A DNA stretch of 64,000 nucleotides from CAYSWK01 sp964434735. Its GTDB lineage: Archaea; Micrarchaeota; Micrarchaeia; Anstonellales; Bilamarchaeaceae. Positions 17,101 to 26,123 of the stretch are shown here, piece after piece. The stretch covers positions 46,924-110,923 of the forward strand of contig CAYSWK010000001.1 in assembly GCA_964434735.1 (NCBI GenBank). Reading direction: 5' to 3'. The number at the start of each line of letters is the position of its first letter. The first letter of the stretch is position 1. A program made the translations under genes and the position numbers. A model generated the notes under the pieces. That model saw only the letters and a program-made list of their open reading frames with translations, searched no databases and was not told where the DNA came from.

Positions 17101-17164
17101 GTTTCCAGAAATCAAATTAATTTCTTTGAAACTTTTTGATGAAACTTTTTTCCAAAAAGTTTCT
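17101..17164 (-). other. tRNA-Gly anticodon-loop intron (64 bases, 37/38 site)
   Basis: Central helix TTCC/GGAA and 3' bulge AC|A are clear; the 5' bulge CA|A leaves one base out of register with the inner helix AGAAA/TTTCT, a mild relaxation. The intron contains GAAACTTTTT folding on AAAAAGTTTC, nearly the same hairpin as the D-loop intron. Confidence 0.85.
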
Positions 17165-17185
17165 TGGGAAGCTCGAATCCTACCG

Positions 17186-17267
17186 TCGTCCAAACGTCTT
17201 GACCATTCGTATCCTACGGGTTTTGATTAAACTTTTTCCCGCATGTATATACTGGTCAAAAAGTTTA
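17186..17267 (-). other. tRNA-Gly D-loop intron (82 bases, non-canonical site)
   Basis: The intron splits the D loop after base 15. Cleavage positions follow the bulge-helix-bulge rule: AG|T on the 5' side and GA|C on the 3' side, around the helix GTCT/GGAC, with an inner helix AAAC/GTTT. The 5' part folds as TAAACTTTTT against AAAAAGTTTA. No C/D box pair or open frame is seen. Confidence 0.85.
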
Positions 17268-17322
17268 CTAGACTACAAACGCATTCGTATCATCTTATAT
17301 TTAGGATGATTTTAAAAGAAAT

Positions 17323-18120
17323 ATGGGAAGAACCCATAAGAGGCCTAAGATTACGATGACATGGATTAGAGTTAACATATTACGCACGAGTGTAAACGAA
17401 GTTACTGAAAAACTGACTTCGCAGGGCTTTACGGTTACGCAAAGTGAATTTCTCCCCTATGCACTCGAGGTAACGGGAGAAACGCAAGTAGCAAAAACCG
17501 TTGAACACCAACGCGGGTTTTTCTACATTCAAAGCCTTGCAAGCCAAATGGTTGCCCACGTGCTTAATCCTACGGAAAATGACCAAATCATAGATTTATG
17601 TGCTGCTCCTGGAAGCAAAACAACTCATCTTTCAATGCTCCTTAACAATACGGGGGCAATCCTTGCAAATGACGAGAGTTTCCTTCGGTTACGATCATTA
17701 GGTGCAAACATAGACCGCATGGGGTGTACAAACATCGCAATGGTCAATTACAAGGGCCAATTCCTTCGAACGACCATGGTTCCTGATAAGGTACTTGTTG
17801 ATGCGCCCTGCAGCGGAAAGGGAACCAAAAGCCCCATGGAATTTTCAGAAAATAGGCTTTCGCAGCTTGCAAAGCTACAAAAAAAACTCATCGTACGCGG
17901 ATTTGACCTACTCAAACCAGGTGGAACATTAGTATACTCAACATGCACAACCACTGAAAAGGAAAACGAAGAGGTCGTAAATTATGTATGCAGCAAACGG
18001 GAGAACGCACAAACGGTAAAACCAAACCTCCCTTGCGACTTTGAATTCAACATTGGTGCACGTATAAAACTTGATGAGCAATTCTTCATCGCGTGTATAA
18101 AAAAAGGTGAAACTGCATGA
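17323..18120 (+). CDS. RsmB/NSUN-family tRNA or rRNA m5C methyltransferase
   Basis: A 265-residue SAM-dependent RNA cytosine-5 methyltransferase. The SAM-binding Rossmann region shows DLCAAPGSKTTHLS, then NDESFLRLRSLGANIDRMG. The two catalytic cysteines of the family are present in DAPCSGKG and in YSTCTTT. The N-terminal part (about 1-60) replaces the usual PUA/N1 region with a short mixed domain, and there is no large C-terminal extension; the PUA-like domain is on the next gene. ATG at 17323 or at 17356 are possible starts. It diverges from the intron-containing tRNA-Gly gene and overlaps the next gene by four bases. Target tRNA versus rRNA cannot be told from sequence. Confidence 0.9.
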   Translation: MGRTHKRPKITMTWIRVNILRTSVNEVTEKLTSQGFTVTQSEFLPYALEVTGETQVAKTVEHQRGFFYIQSLASQMVAHVLNPTENDQIIDLCAAPGSKTTHLSMLLNNTGAILANDESFLRLRSLGANIDRMGCTNIAMVNYKGQFLRTTMVPDKVLVDAPCSGKGTKSPMEFSENRLSQLAKLQKKLIVRGFDLLKPGGTLVYSTCTTTEKENEEVVNYVCSKRENAQTVKPNLPCDFEFNIGARIKLDEQFFIACIKKGETA

Positions 18121-18539
18121 TGTTTGAACAATTTGTATTCAATAGATTCGGAATTGACCTAACAGGCGTAACGTGCATTTACCAAGGTGAAAGAATATAC
18201 CTTGCAAACCCTGCAACCGCTGCGCTGGAAGGCACGCAACGAAGAGGACTATATATCGGGAAAACAGAGAGTATTTATGGTCCCAAGCCAAGCCTTGACT
18301 TTGTCCTTGCATACGGCCACCTGGCAACAAAAAACAAGGCAACGGTTGATGATAAGACAATTGAACAGCTGTATCTTGGAAATCATATAGAACCTCCTTC
18401 TGAGGATAACGGCCTCATCATTGTTTTGGATTCAAAAGGAAGGGGTGCCGCAATCGGTTTTGCAAATGATATTTCAATGCAAAGCCTTATCCCTAAGCAA
18501 AGGCAAATTACAAAAAGCGAAAAGAAAGAAGAGGAATAA
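18117..18539 (+). CDS. PUA-like RNA-binding protein paired with the m5C methyltransferase
   Basis: A 140-residue protein that begins FEQFVFNRFGIDLTGVTCIYQGERIYLANP, a pattern similar to the region that follows the catalytic domain in NOL1/Nop2-type methyltransferases, and continues with GRGAAIGFAND-type strands typical of PUA-like folds. It ends in a charged KSEKKEEE tail. The start overlaps the methyltransferase stop as ATGATG, so the two are translationally coupled and may work as a two-piece enzyme, with this protein supplying RNA binding. The family assignment is moderate. Confidence 0.6.
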   Translation: MMFEQFVFNRFGIDLTGVTCIYQGERIYLANPATAALEGTQRRGLYIGKTESIYGPKPSLDFVLAYGHLATKNKATVDDKTIEQLYLGNHIEPPSEDNGLIIVLDSKGRGAAIGFANDISMQSLIPKQRQITKSEKKEEE

Positions 18540-18540
18540 A

Positions 18541-21500
18541 TTACTGAGGCTTTGAAGCACGTGCCTTGAGAAGAGTTGTAATATCAGCTTCTGAAAGCCC
18601 ACCTGCACCTTGCGCAAACTGAGATGTGAGATATTCTTCACTTGGAGGAATATCATATGTAGGCCTTTCCCGAAGAAGATTTTCACGCTTTGATAATGCT
18701 TCTTGACGAGAAGCAAGATCTTCAACAACATCATCGGTAATTAATTTCTTAGGTCGTGAGAATACCTCTTTTTGTATCCCTTCAGTGACCCTCTTAAAAT
18801 CTTCTTCGATTTGAGTTTTCTGTTCAGGAGGGGTAGACGGAGACTCTGATTTTTCCTTAAGTTCTATATAATGCCCATAAATTTCCTTAAGATTCTTATC
18901 TTCTGATACAGATGCAACTGCAATTGCAAAATTATGTTTAAGTTCTTCGGGCAATTTACCTGTTTTTGCAAGCTCTGCAAGTTCTTCAGTTCCTTTATGG
19001 GGATCGAACACCATTTCTATGATTTCTTTCACTGCGGCCGTACGCTCCAAAACAAGACTTGTACGCTCTTCTGATTGTCTAGAAGTTAGGGGGCCATAAG
19101 GAAGAGATTGTAATTTCTTTTCAACCTCGTCAAACTTTTCGTATGCATCCTTAAGATCCTTATCAAGTGCATATGAAGCCCGTTCGAGAGCAACCTTCTC
19201 ACGGTCCATCGAATCGAATAAATAAGGTGTCTCAAATGCAAGAGGGTCATCTTTTTTCGTCCATTTTTCATCTGAAACACGCGAAATTTCAGAATCAACT
19301 GCTTTTTTAAGATTTTTCTGTTCGTATCTATATTGTTCATTAAGTTCCTGAATCTGACGATTGATATCTGCCAAAGCATCGGTATCCTTGGCCTCTTTTG
19401 CCTCATCCTTACGAACCTCAAGGCTTGCCTGAGCATTCCTAAAGTCTGCAACTTCCTTAAGTTCATTGATACGATTTAGAGAACTTGGAACTACTTCAGG
19501 GGACGAATATGTATACTTTTCATTAATTACTTCCAATGCACCAATTACAGTTCCATAATATTTAGCATCGGATTCTGAAATCTTGCCATCCTGTTTTGGA
19601 AGTGCTGAAAGCATGGCAAGATACGCTGCCTGCTCTTCTTGTGGAAGCGATTTCTGATAATTTTCAAGAGTAGAAATTGCATGATAAAGTTTAACAAGTT
19701 CAAATTCACTGTCAACAGGTTTTTGAGGCAAAGGACGTGCCGATTCGAGGGAATCCTTAACTTCTTTTAATGCATGAATATCTCGTTCAAGTCGTTGGGC
19801 TGCCTGAGTATACTGATCGAGAATGGAAATAGAATTACCAACCTGGTCATACTGTGCTAAACGATATGTCATTTGGAATTTAAGATCATCTGTCAATTTA
19901 TCATTAATAGAGATAGAAAGGCCTTGAGTTGCCTCGGCCAATTTTGAAACCGCACCTGCCGCATTAGGGTTTTTCTGAAATTCTTCAAGTGCTTTTTGGA
20001 ACCCATCAAGTGCTGCAGTTGCCTTAATGTTGGAAGAAGTTGCTTGAACTCCTGCTTCGCCAATAGACTCGATCAACTGTGCTGAAGGTTTATATGATTT
20101 ATCCGTATCCATGCGAGTCAAAAGGGCAGTAGCCTCATTGCCCAACCGATTTAACGCAGAATATTCGATTTGTTGAGAATACGCTGCAGTTGCAAGCGCT
20201 GCTGAAAAGACAAGTTCCTGCTTAGTAGAATTATCGAGTTTTCCACCTAAAGAACCGGGAGAAGCATCTGAAAGAATTTTATTAAGAATGGCCGGATTCT
20301 GTGTAAGAATTTCTGCCAAGCGTTCTCTTGAGTCCCCGTCTCGCATAATGTGATTGCGAGTCTCTGCATCGACAGGTTTACCGTTTTTATCAACAAGGGA
20401 ACCTGCGTCCAGGTTGAACAAACCGTCTCCAAAATGATTTTTTTCTGGAGCTGTTTTTGCAGAAACATATTGTGAAACCATGGCGCCGACCACTGCTTCG
20501 GCAATTTTTGGATTTTCAAGAAGAGAGGCAATTTTTTCTTTAGCCTCATCTTGTTTAGCTTGGAAATTCCCTGAATGAGTGGCAAGCGAACTGGCACCCA
20601 ATGCAACCTTTTCAACAATATCAAGCAACGCTTCCCTTCTAACACTTTCAGGAACATTCTGGTTAGTAGCTGGCTTTTCGTCCTTACCCTCAACAAGAAC
20701 AAGCACAAATGCGCCGGATTTGGAAAGAGTTGTTTTAAGAGTATATTTTTTACCATTACTTCCTTCGTACGTCTTTCCTGCTACTAATGCACCTCCTGCG
20801 ACCAATTCAAGGGCCTCTTTTTCATTAACCGTACGGGTCAATTTAGTAATCGAATCTGCACTGATTGCATAGAATATAGGGGAAATGGCCAATCCACGAA
20901 CTAATGATTCATTCAATGCATCAAGCCTTTGCCCACGAGGGGCGTTTATAACTGCTCCTAAAAGGCCTGCAATTCCCGTATCACGCTGTGCAAGTACCTT
21001 AAGTTTTTCCATGCGTTCCGGAGTAAACCCAAAATGGGAGGAATCAACTTCTGGTTTTTCCTTTTTCTTGTCCTCTGGACTCTTAAGTGAAGGAGTATCC
21101 TTTTTTGACTTTTCATCAGTTCGTTTTGAAACGTTTTTCCCTTTAAGAGAACCAAAACCGGCACGAAGACCCACCTGCTTATCGACAAGGGAGGAAAACA
21201 TGCCCTGGCCAAGCGTCATGGCAATAAATCCGCTTTTTATCCCCGTCCTTTCCTTTATAGCGGCCTCACGCTGTTTTTCTTCCTGCTTGACTCCTTTTGC
21301 ATCGGTTGCAACCCTTCCAAGTTTTATTGCACCAGTTGCGGCACTCGAACTATCAAATGAAATGCTTCGCGTACGTGCTGAAAATTGATGAACTTTTCCC
21401 ATACGCGGACTTGAAAAATCAAATAAAGAAAGAGGATTCCTTCCCGAAAGATACATTGCGCCACCAAGCAATGCAAAAATAAGGATAAGGGGGAGACAAA

Positions 21501-22044
21501 AGGGTGGCGTTCCATTGACGATCTGGGACTGAGGAATCTGCACATCTGTTCTTGAAAATGCGGACCGAAGGGATACCGGATCTTGTATCCCCGGAGGACA
21601 CATGCCAGCTTCAAAACAAGGAACTGCCGAAAGGTCGTTTATGCCAAATGCATTGAGATCAATACCGACGCTTTTGAACTCATTGATTGGATCAATTCCT
21701 GAAGGGTAAATAAAACTAGCGCGCCCATTTGCCTGGAATGATGAAACGTCCAAAGATGCCTTACCTTCTTCGTCTGTAATTATCTTCATAAGTCGAGGAA
21801 GTTTTCCTTCTTCTTCAAGGTAAACGTATACGGGTGCAAAAGAAACGGGCAAACGAGTTTCAACGCCATTCTGAAGTTGGGAATATAAAAAAGAAACATC
21901 GACCCGTAAATTCGTCTGGTCAAAAGTAGAAAAAAGATAACTATCAAAAAAATTCAGATCCTGACAAAGGACCGGTGCTTGTTGGGAAAAAAGCAAACTG
22001 GTAATTGCAAGGAAGGCAAGCAGGAGTTTTCCAAGAGATACCAT
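18541..22044 (-). CDS. Giant single-pass membrane protein with helical cytoplasmic domain (envelope operon)
   Basis: A 1167-residue protein. Residues 1-27 are a signal peptide, about 28-178 a small exported domain with an immunoglobulin-like strand pattern and four cysteines, and 182-200 a membrane helix. It is followed at once by MYLSGRNPLSLFDFSSPRM (198-215), a motif shared with the 1626-residue protein at 51984-56864. The remaining 950 residues are charged and helical, with coiled coil between about 690 and 1110. No catalytic motif is evident. It is last in the eight-gene operon, 56 bases after the giant lipoprotein. It probably links an outside module to a long cytoplasmic scaffold. No named family is recognised. 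Confidence 0.75.
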   Translation of the reverse strand: MVSLGKLLLAFLAITSLLFSQQAPVLCQDLNFFDSYLFSTFDQTNLRVDVSFLYSQLQNGVETRLPVSFAPVYVYLEEEGKLPRLMKIITDEEGKASLDVSSFQANGRASFIYPSGIDPINEFKSVGIDLNAFGINDLSAVPCFEAGMCPPGIQDPVSLRSAFSRTDVQIPQSQIVNGTPPFCLPLILIFALLGGAMYLSGRNPLSLFDFSSPRMGKVHQFSARTRSISFDSSSAATGAIKLGRVATDAKGVKQEEKQREAAIKERTGIKSGFIAMTLGQGMFSSLVDKQVGLRAGFGSLKGKNVSKRTDEKSKKDTPSLKSPEDKKKEKPEVDSSHFGFTPERMEKLKVLAQRDTGIAGLLGAVINAPRGQRLDALNESLVRGLAISPIFYAISADSITKLTRTVNEKEALELVAGGALVAGKTYEGSNGKKYTLKTTLSKSGAFVLVLVEGKDEKPATNQNVPESVRREALLDIVEKVALGASSLATHSGNFQAKQDEAKEKIASLLENPKIAEAVVGAMVSQYVSAKTAPEKNHFGDGLFNLDAGSLVDKNGKPVDAETRNHIMRDGDSRERLAEILTQNPAILNKILSDASPGSLGGKLDNSTKQELVFSAALATAAYSQQIEYSALNRLGNEATALLTRMDTDKSYKPSAQLIESIGEAGVQATSSNIKATAALDGFQKALEEFQKNPNAAGAVSKLAEATQGLSISINDKLTDDLKFQMTYRLAQYDQVGNSISILDQYTQAAQRLERDIHALKEVKDSLESARPLPQKPVDSEFELVKLYHAISTLENYQKSLPQEEQAAYLAMLSALPKQDGKISESDAKYYGTVIGALEVINEKYTYSSPEVVPSSLNRINELKEVADFRNAQASLEVRKDEAKEAKDTDALADINRQIQELNEQYRYEQKNLKKAVDSEISRVSDEKWTKKDDPLAFETPYLFDSMDREKVALERASYALDKDLKDAYEKFDEVEKKLQSLPYGPLTSRQSEERTSLVLERTAAVKEIIEMVFDPHKGTEELAELAKTGKLPEELKHNFAIAVASVSEDKNLKEIYGHYIELKEKSESPSTPPEQKTQIEEDFKRVTEGIQKEVFSRPKKLITDDVVEDLASRQEALSKRENLLRERPTYDIPPSEEYLTSQFAQGAGGLSEADITTLLKARASKPQ

Positions 22045-22100
22045 AGATATACTGCCTCGTTTGCATTTATAATCCTGACTTTACTACCACGAATGCTAAG

Positions 22101-25100
22101 CTATTCAAGCTTGCATGAAAGATAATAGTTCTTTATAGGCGAACTTGCTTGTGCGCAGGCAAACTGGTCTGCGGTTGCCCCAAAATCAGGAACGCCGCAA
22201 TCAACTTCAGAGTTCTGATTTTGAGTAAATACCATAGGTGCCCGAACCGTACCATGTGAAACCTGGTTGAAATAAGAGTATTTTTCCCCGTAACTATCGA
22301 CTAAGCAACACTGATTGCCGCGGGGAATTGCGGCAATGATATCGGGAATAACATCCCCTTGATTTGAAATAACTGATGCAACGGAATTTGCTCCGGTATA
22401 TCGTACATTCTGGGTTGAGCCATCAGAATAATGACGCGTACACGTAAGGGGTTGGTTAAAATCGGTGCATAGCTGACATTCATTTGAAACGGTAAAGTCG
22501 GGACATTTATACGTTTTAGCAGGGTCAAATCCTTCTGCTGAGGGTACGCAGGTGCTCCCGTCAGCGCATTCCAATGCGGGAGTCCCGGGGTCGCCGCATG
22601 AAAGGTCATAGGCAGAACATTCCTGGCAAACGACAGGCTCATCCTCAGGCTTTGCATACACTTTTTGAATGACTGTCAATGGAATTTCCGCAGCTAATGA
22701 AGAGGAGGATTGTGTAACACTACAAAAATATGAGGTATATTCATTACGGCCGTCCCGCTTAAACGATTGCGTATCCTTGACTTGCACGCCCATAAGACCT
22801 GCCTTGGTAAGCGTCACTTGTCGTGCAAAAATAGTTGAATAAAACGACCGAATGGGGTTTACCTGAACGCCCCCTTGAGCATAATTTGCCCAGCACGGGT
22901 TTTCAAGATCAATATGGAGATCATCAACGTAGCTAAGCAATCTATAATTGCGTAAACCGTATCCTGAAAGCTGACTCATAAGATTGACAGAATTCTGTCC
23001 CGCAAGATTTCCATCGCAATGAACACCTGCATCTAAAAGCGTTTCACCTGCGGAAAAAGGATACATAAACACCGAAACATAACTGCTTGAAAATACGCAT
23101 AAACCGTCGCCTTGGCCAGAACACGCCGGATCATTATTGTGAAGATTGTCAAGCATTGCAATAATGCGCAACAACCTCGCCGCTGCGGTTTCAGAATCAA
23201 GCGGCGCATCAACAAGGCGTATTGCAAACTGCGCTTTTCGCGAAACAGGATAATCTCCCTGTGTAAGTCCATTAATCCGTGATTTTATGCGTTCCACACG
23301 CGCAGGATCGCTTGCATCTGCAAAAGAAAGAGAATCAACAATAACGATTGAAGGGCCTTCGGGCATAACGCTATCGAATAATTCGTTTGAATCATCCCAA
23401 TTTGATGCATCCGTTGCATCGATTATGGGAAGGACTCCTGAACGCAAATAGTCTGCCTGTTTTTCCTGAAGATAATTTGCAGGTGGGAACGAATCAAAGT
23501 AAAGAATATTTTTTTCACCGTAATAACTGAATGCCGGATCAATGGGCATGTGCCCTAAAAATTCAGCACGCAAAAGGGTCGATTCGGGAATTTCATAATA
23601 ATTATACCCGCTTCCCTTAACAAAAACTTCCGTAGGTTCGGTAACCATAGGGATTTCAAAATTGTTTGAAAACACACGTTCGGTCGAATCAATTTTATAT
23701 GAAAGATCCTGGGTTTCGACCGTTTGGTATGCAGAAGTAAGCATGCTACACCCTTCACACCAGCCGAACGTTCTTGTTACGGGAACAAAGTTCTCATCAA
23801 GCTTGCAGTCGCCAAGGTACCATTCTTTATTTTCGCCGTTGCCAACAGAATGTGCTTTGAGAAGAACGTATTCGGGCGTAAAGTAAAATTCTGCATAGTC
23901 GTCTTCAAGCGTATTACACTCAGGAGAGGCCATATTTTCTGAGCCATAATTAACGCCCGTACCTTCCCGGACGACTAAAGGCGCCCTAAAGAAACACGAG
24001 CTATAAAGTGCGTCCTTGTTATTAGTACCCCAATCATTAAGTGGGTCGCCTCCGCAAACACGGGCATTAGTTTCAGCATCATATACTGCTAAATTAACAC
24101 CCCTATCTGCAGGTCTTCCACCACTTCCTTCATATCCTGCCTGATTAGGCCCACGAGTAACAATATAATCTTGATTATGTTGAAGATTACATTGAATTGC
24201 AAGTTGAGTATTTTCAAAAACGGCGCTTTGTTTTATTTGACGTATTTCATTCTCCCAACGTTCATAGACGCCTCCAATCGCAGGATGAATAAGTGGGTTT
24301 TCGTACGTAACAGGTTTACTTGAAGGGAGCAATGAGAATCCAATATAACTTTGAGAAAGAACATCCTGGAGAACTCCTTCTTCATCAGGTTCCATACCTT
24401 GCCAAGAATATGGATCAGCAACTTGTTTTCCAAAGAACTGGATGTCCCGTGGGAAAAAAGCATCGTTAAGGGGCGATCGAGCGCTTGTCTGGAGTGTTGA
24501 GCCTGTTTTTGCACCACACAAAATAGCGTTCTCCGCATCCGGCTTTGCAATACATCCAGGATATCTAATGGGCCCATTCACTTCGCAACGCATCCCTTGG
24601 GCATCAACTTCACACCCAGGATACTGTGCTTCCCCATGGCTGCAAGTACCTCCTTGACAGAGATATAATGGATTCTCAGGGTTTGGTCCACATGCAAATG
24701 CACCATTTTGCTCAACACACGGAGTTGCTTGCAAAATAGTTTGAACCGAGCACGTGATTGATTTCTTGTTTGAATCATAAAGGCAATTATTATANNNNNN
24801 NNNNNNNNNNNNNNNNNNNNNNNNNNNNNNNNNNNNNNNNNNNNNNNNNNNNNNNNNNNNNNNNNNNNNNNNNNNNNNNNNNNNNNNNNNNNNNTCAGGA
24901 TTTGAATTGAAATCCCGTGCAAATTGCTCGATGTTTACGTTTCCAGGGGGTAAAGGCAAAACTGATTTTCCGACACAATTACGCAATGATTCCGAACATC
25001 CGCACTCGACCCATGAGTCGTCAGATTTTTGGCATAATCCTCGATAATACGTATCAAAGCTACAATATCCACTTTGACACCCAAATGCACCCTCACATTC

Positions 25101-26123
25101 AAAGGGTGCAGGGGTCGGAGGATCCTGCAAAATACCGGCCTGAAGCTCAGATTTGTATTGAAGCCGAAGCGCACTTGCATAAAAATCCCTATCGACTGCT
25201 GAATAGCTTGATGAGGGAGCAGCACCCATTTCCACATAAACGGTCTGTCCGTTTTTATCACGTGCTTCAATAGAGCTTGAAGAAGTAATGATAGTATTCG
25301 ATTTATAAGAAGGAAGCTCCGGTCCACCTACTGCTGGTGAAATAAAGGGAGATTGTACAACCTGTGGACAAAAAGAACTTGCAGAAGCAATGATTTCAGG
25401 TGCAAACGTATAAGGCTGATTTGTCAAAAACGCTGTTTCTTTTACTACATAATCATTCTGACCTAAAAGGTAATTCATAAACCTGTCCCGCGCATTAGGA
25501 ACATTTGCATTTATATTACAAAAGTAATCCGAAACGGGAAACAAAAGTTTATATGCCTCATAATCTGCAAATGAGCTGCCGACGCCAAACCTGAAAATGT
25601 TGATGAATGAGCCTTTTGAATTTTTGAAAAACGTTCCCAACTGCTCATTCATCGGAAGGATAAGGCAGCTCGTATTCAGAAGATTTTCTGACTTTAAACT
25701 CCTGCCAAACGGAGTTGAAGTGATTTTTGTGGATTTCCTAAAAGACTCCAAATCACGCATTGAAGGTTGAACTGTTGGATCGTAAGCAAACGGGCTGCAT
25801 ACTTGTGCAAGGCAATCTCCCGAAACGCAGGCCGTTTCTTGCGAATTGCAAATAGGAATTTGATAGGTTTTACGGGTCGACTCATCAAAAACAAACGTAA
25901 CTTCACAAGTCATGTCCTTCTCATCACACCCTCCTTGAATAACGTGCTGGGGATCATTCAACTCCTGGGTAAACGGCTTAAGCTGACTTGAAAAATCTCC
26001 TTGAAAATCGCAAATGTCAAGCGATGCCGATTCCGGTGAGCAACAGCCAAGCTTTTCAGGCTGTGCAAGACACCCTGCAAGGAAAACAAAAAGACACAGT
26101 AAAACAATATATCGTATATCCAT
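22101..26123 (-). CDS. Giant Cys-rich lipoprotein (envelope operon), interrupted by an assembly gap
   Basis: About 1340 residues as assembled, including 34 unknown residues from a run of 100 N. The N-terminus is a lipoprotein signal ending in the lipobox LAGC at about residue 18. The mature part is extracellular, rich in Cys, Asn, Ser and Tyr, with many CxxC and Cys-Gly pairs suggesting a disulfide-stitched modular protein; no membrane helix follows. A stretch at about 890-1090 (IVIVDSLSFADASDPARVERI and SYVDDLHIDLENPCWANY, then AGLMGVQVKD) resembles parts of the 976-residue lipoprotein at 49005-51917. It follows the six polytopic genes by one base and precedes the giant single-pass gene. True length is uncertain because the gap size is arbitrary. 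Confidence 0.75.
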   Translation of the reverse strand: MDIRYIVLLCLFVFLAGCLAQPEKLGCCSPESASLDICDFQGDFSSQLKPFTQELNDPQHVIQGGCDEKDMTCEVTFVFDESTRKTYQIPICNSQETACVSGDCLAQVCSPFAYDPTVQPSMRDLESFRKSTKITSTPFGRSLKSENLLNTSCLILPMNEQLGTFFKNSKGSFINIFRFGVGSSFADYEAYKLLFPVSDYFCNINANVPNARDRFMNYLLGQNDYVVKETAFLTNQPYTFAPEIIASASSFCPQVVQSPFISPAVGGPELPSYKSNTIITSSSSIEARDKNGQTVYVEMGAAPSSSYSAVDRDFYASALRLQYKSELQAGILQDPPTPAPFECEGAFGCQSGYCSFDTYYRGLCQKSDDSWVECGCSESLRNCVGKSVLPLPPGNVNIEQFARDFNSNPXXXXXXXXXXXXXXXXXXXXXXXXXXXXXXXXXXYNNCLYDSNKKSITCSVQTILQATPCVEQNGAFACGPNPENPLYLCQGGTCSHGEAQYPGCEVDAQGMRCEVNGPIRYPGCIAKPDAENAILCGAKTGSTLQTSARSPLNDAFFPRDIQFFGKQVADPYSWQGMEPDEEGVLQDVLSQSYIGFSLLPSSKPVTYENPLIHPAIGGVYERWENEIRQIKQSAVFENTQLAIQCNLQHNQDYIVTRGPNQAGYEGSGGRPADRGVNLAVYDAETNARVCGGDPLNDWGTNNKDALYSSCFFRAPLVVREGTGVNYGSENMASPECNTLEDDYAEFYFTPEYVLLKAHSVGNGENKEWYLGDCKLDENFVPVTRTFGWCEGCSMLTSAYQTVETQDLSYKIDSTERVFSNNFEIPMVTEPTEVFVKGSGYNYYEIPESTLLRAEFLGHMPIDPAFSYYGEKNILYFDSFPPANYLQEKQADYLRSGVLPIIDATDASNWDDSNELFDSVMPEGPSIVIVDSLSFADASDPARVERIKSRINGLTQGDYPVSRKAQFAIRLVDAPLDSETAAARLLRIIAMLDNLHNNDPACSGQGDGLCVFSSSYVSVFMYPFSAGETLLDAGVHCDGNLAGQNSVNLMSQLSGYGLRNYRLLSYVDDLHIDLENPCWANYAQGGVQVNPIRSFYSTIFARQVTLTKAGLMGVQVKDTQSFKRDGRNEYTSYFCSVTQSSSSLAAEIPLTVIQKVYAKPEDEPVVCQECSAYDLSCGDPGTPALECADGSTCVPSAEGFDPAKTYKCPDFTVSNECQLCTDFNQPLTCTRHYSDGSTQNVRYTGANSVASVISNQGDVIPDIIAAIPRGNQCCLVDSYGEKYSYFNQVSHGTVRAPMVFTQNQNSEVDCGVPDFGATADQFACAQASSPIKNYYLSCKLE
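24795..24894. other. Run of 100 N: assembly gap
   Basis: Exactly 100 N bases, the usual scaffold placeholder, inside the giant lipoprotein gene. The frame happens to be open on both sides, but the real gap length and its content are unknown. Confidence 0.98.

Larger units (their letters stand above)
17066..17282 (-). tRNA. tRNA-Gly(CCC) with two introns
   Basis: On the minus strand the exons join into a 71-base cloverleaf. Acceptor: GCGTTTG (17282-17276) pairs with CAGACGC (17073-17067) with one G-T pair; discriminator A at 17066. D arm: GTCT (17273-17270), loop AG|CGGTA, GGAT (17180-17177). Anticodon arm: CGAGC (17175-17171), loop TTCCCAA with anticodon CCC, GCTTG (17099-17095). T arm: CCGGG-TTCGAAT-CCCGG (17090-17074). 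The first intron (17186-17267) sits in the D loop after position 15; its bulge-helix-bulge is textbook, with central helix GTCT/GGAC and three-base bulges AGT and GAC. The second (17101-17164) is at the common 37/38 site with TTCC/GGAA and bulge ACA. CCA is not encoded. A TATA-like AAATATAAG lies about 20-25 bases upstream. Confidence 0.9.

Noticed and set aside
17066..17200. A decayed tRNA or pseudogene with 5' acceptor ACGTTTG at 17192-17198
   Set aside because: That reading has an A-C mismatch at the first pair and no D stem. The true 5' end, GCGTTTG at 17276-17282, gives full pairing once an 82-base D-loop intron is removed.
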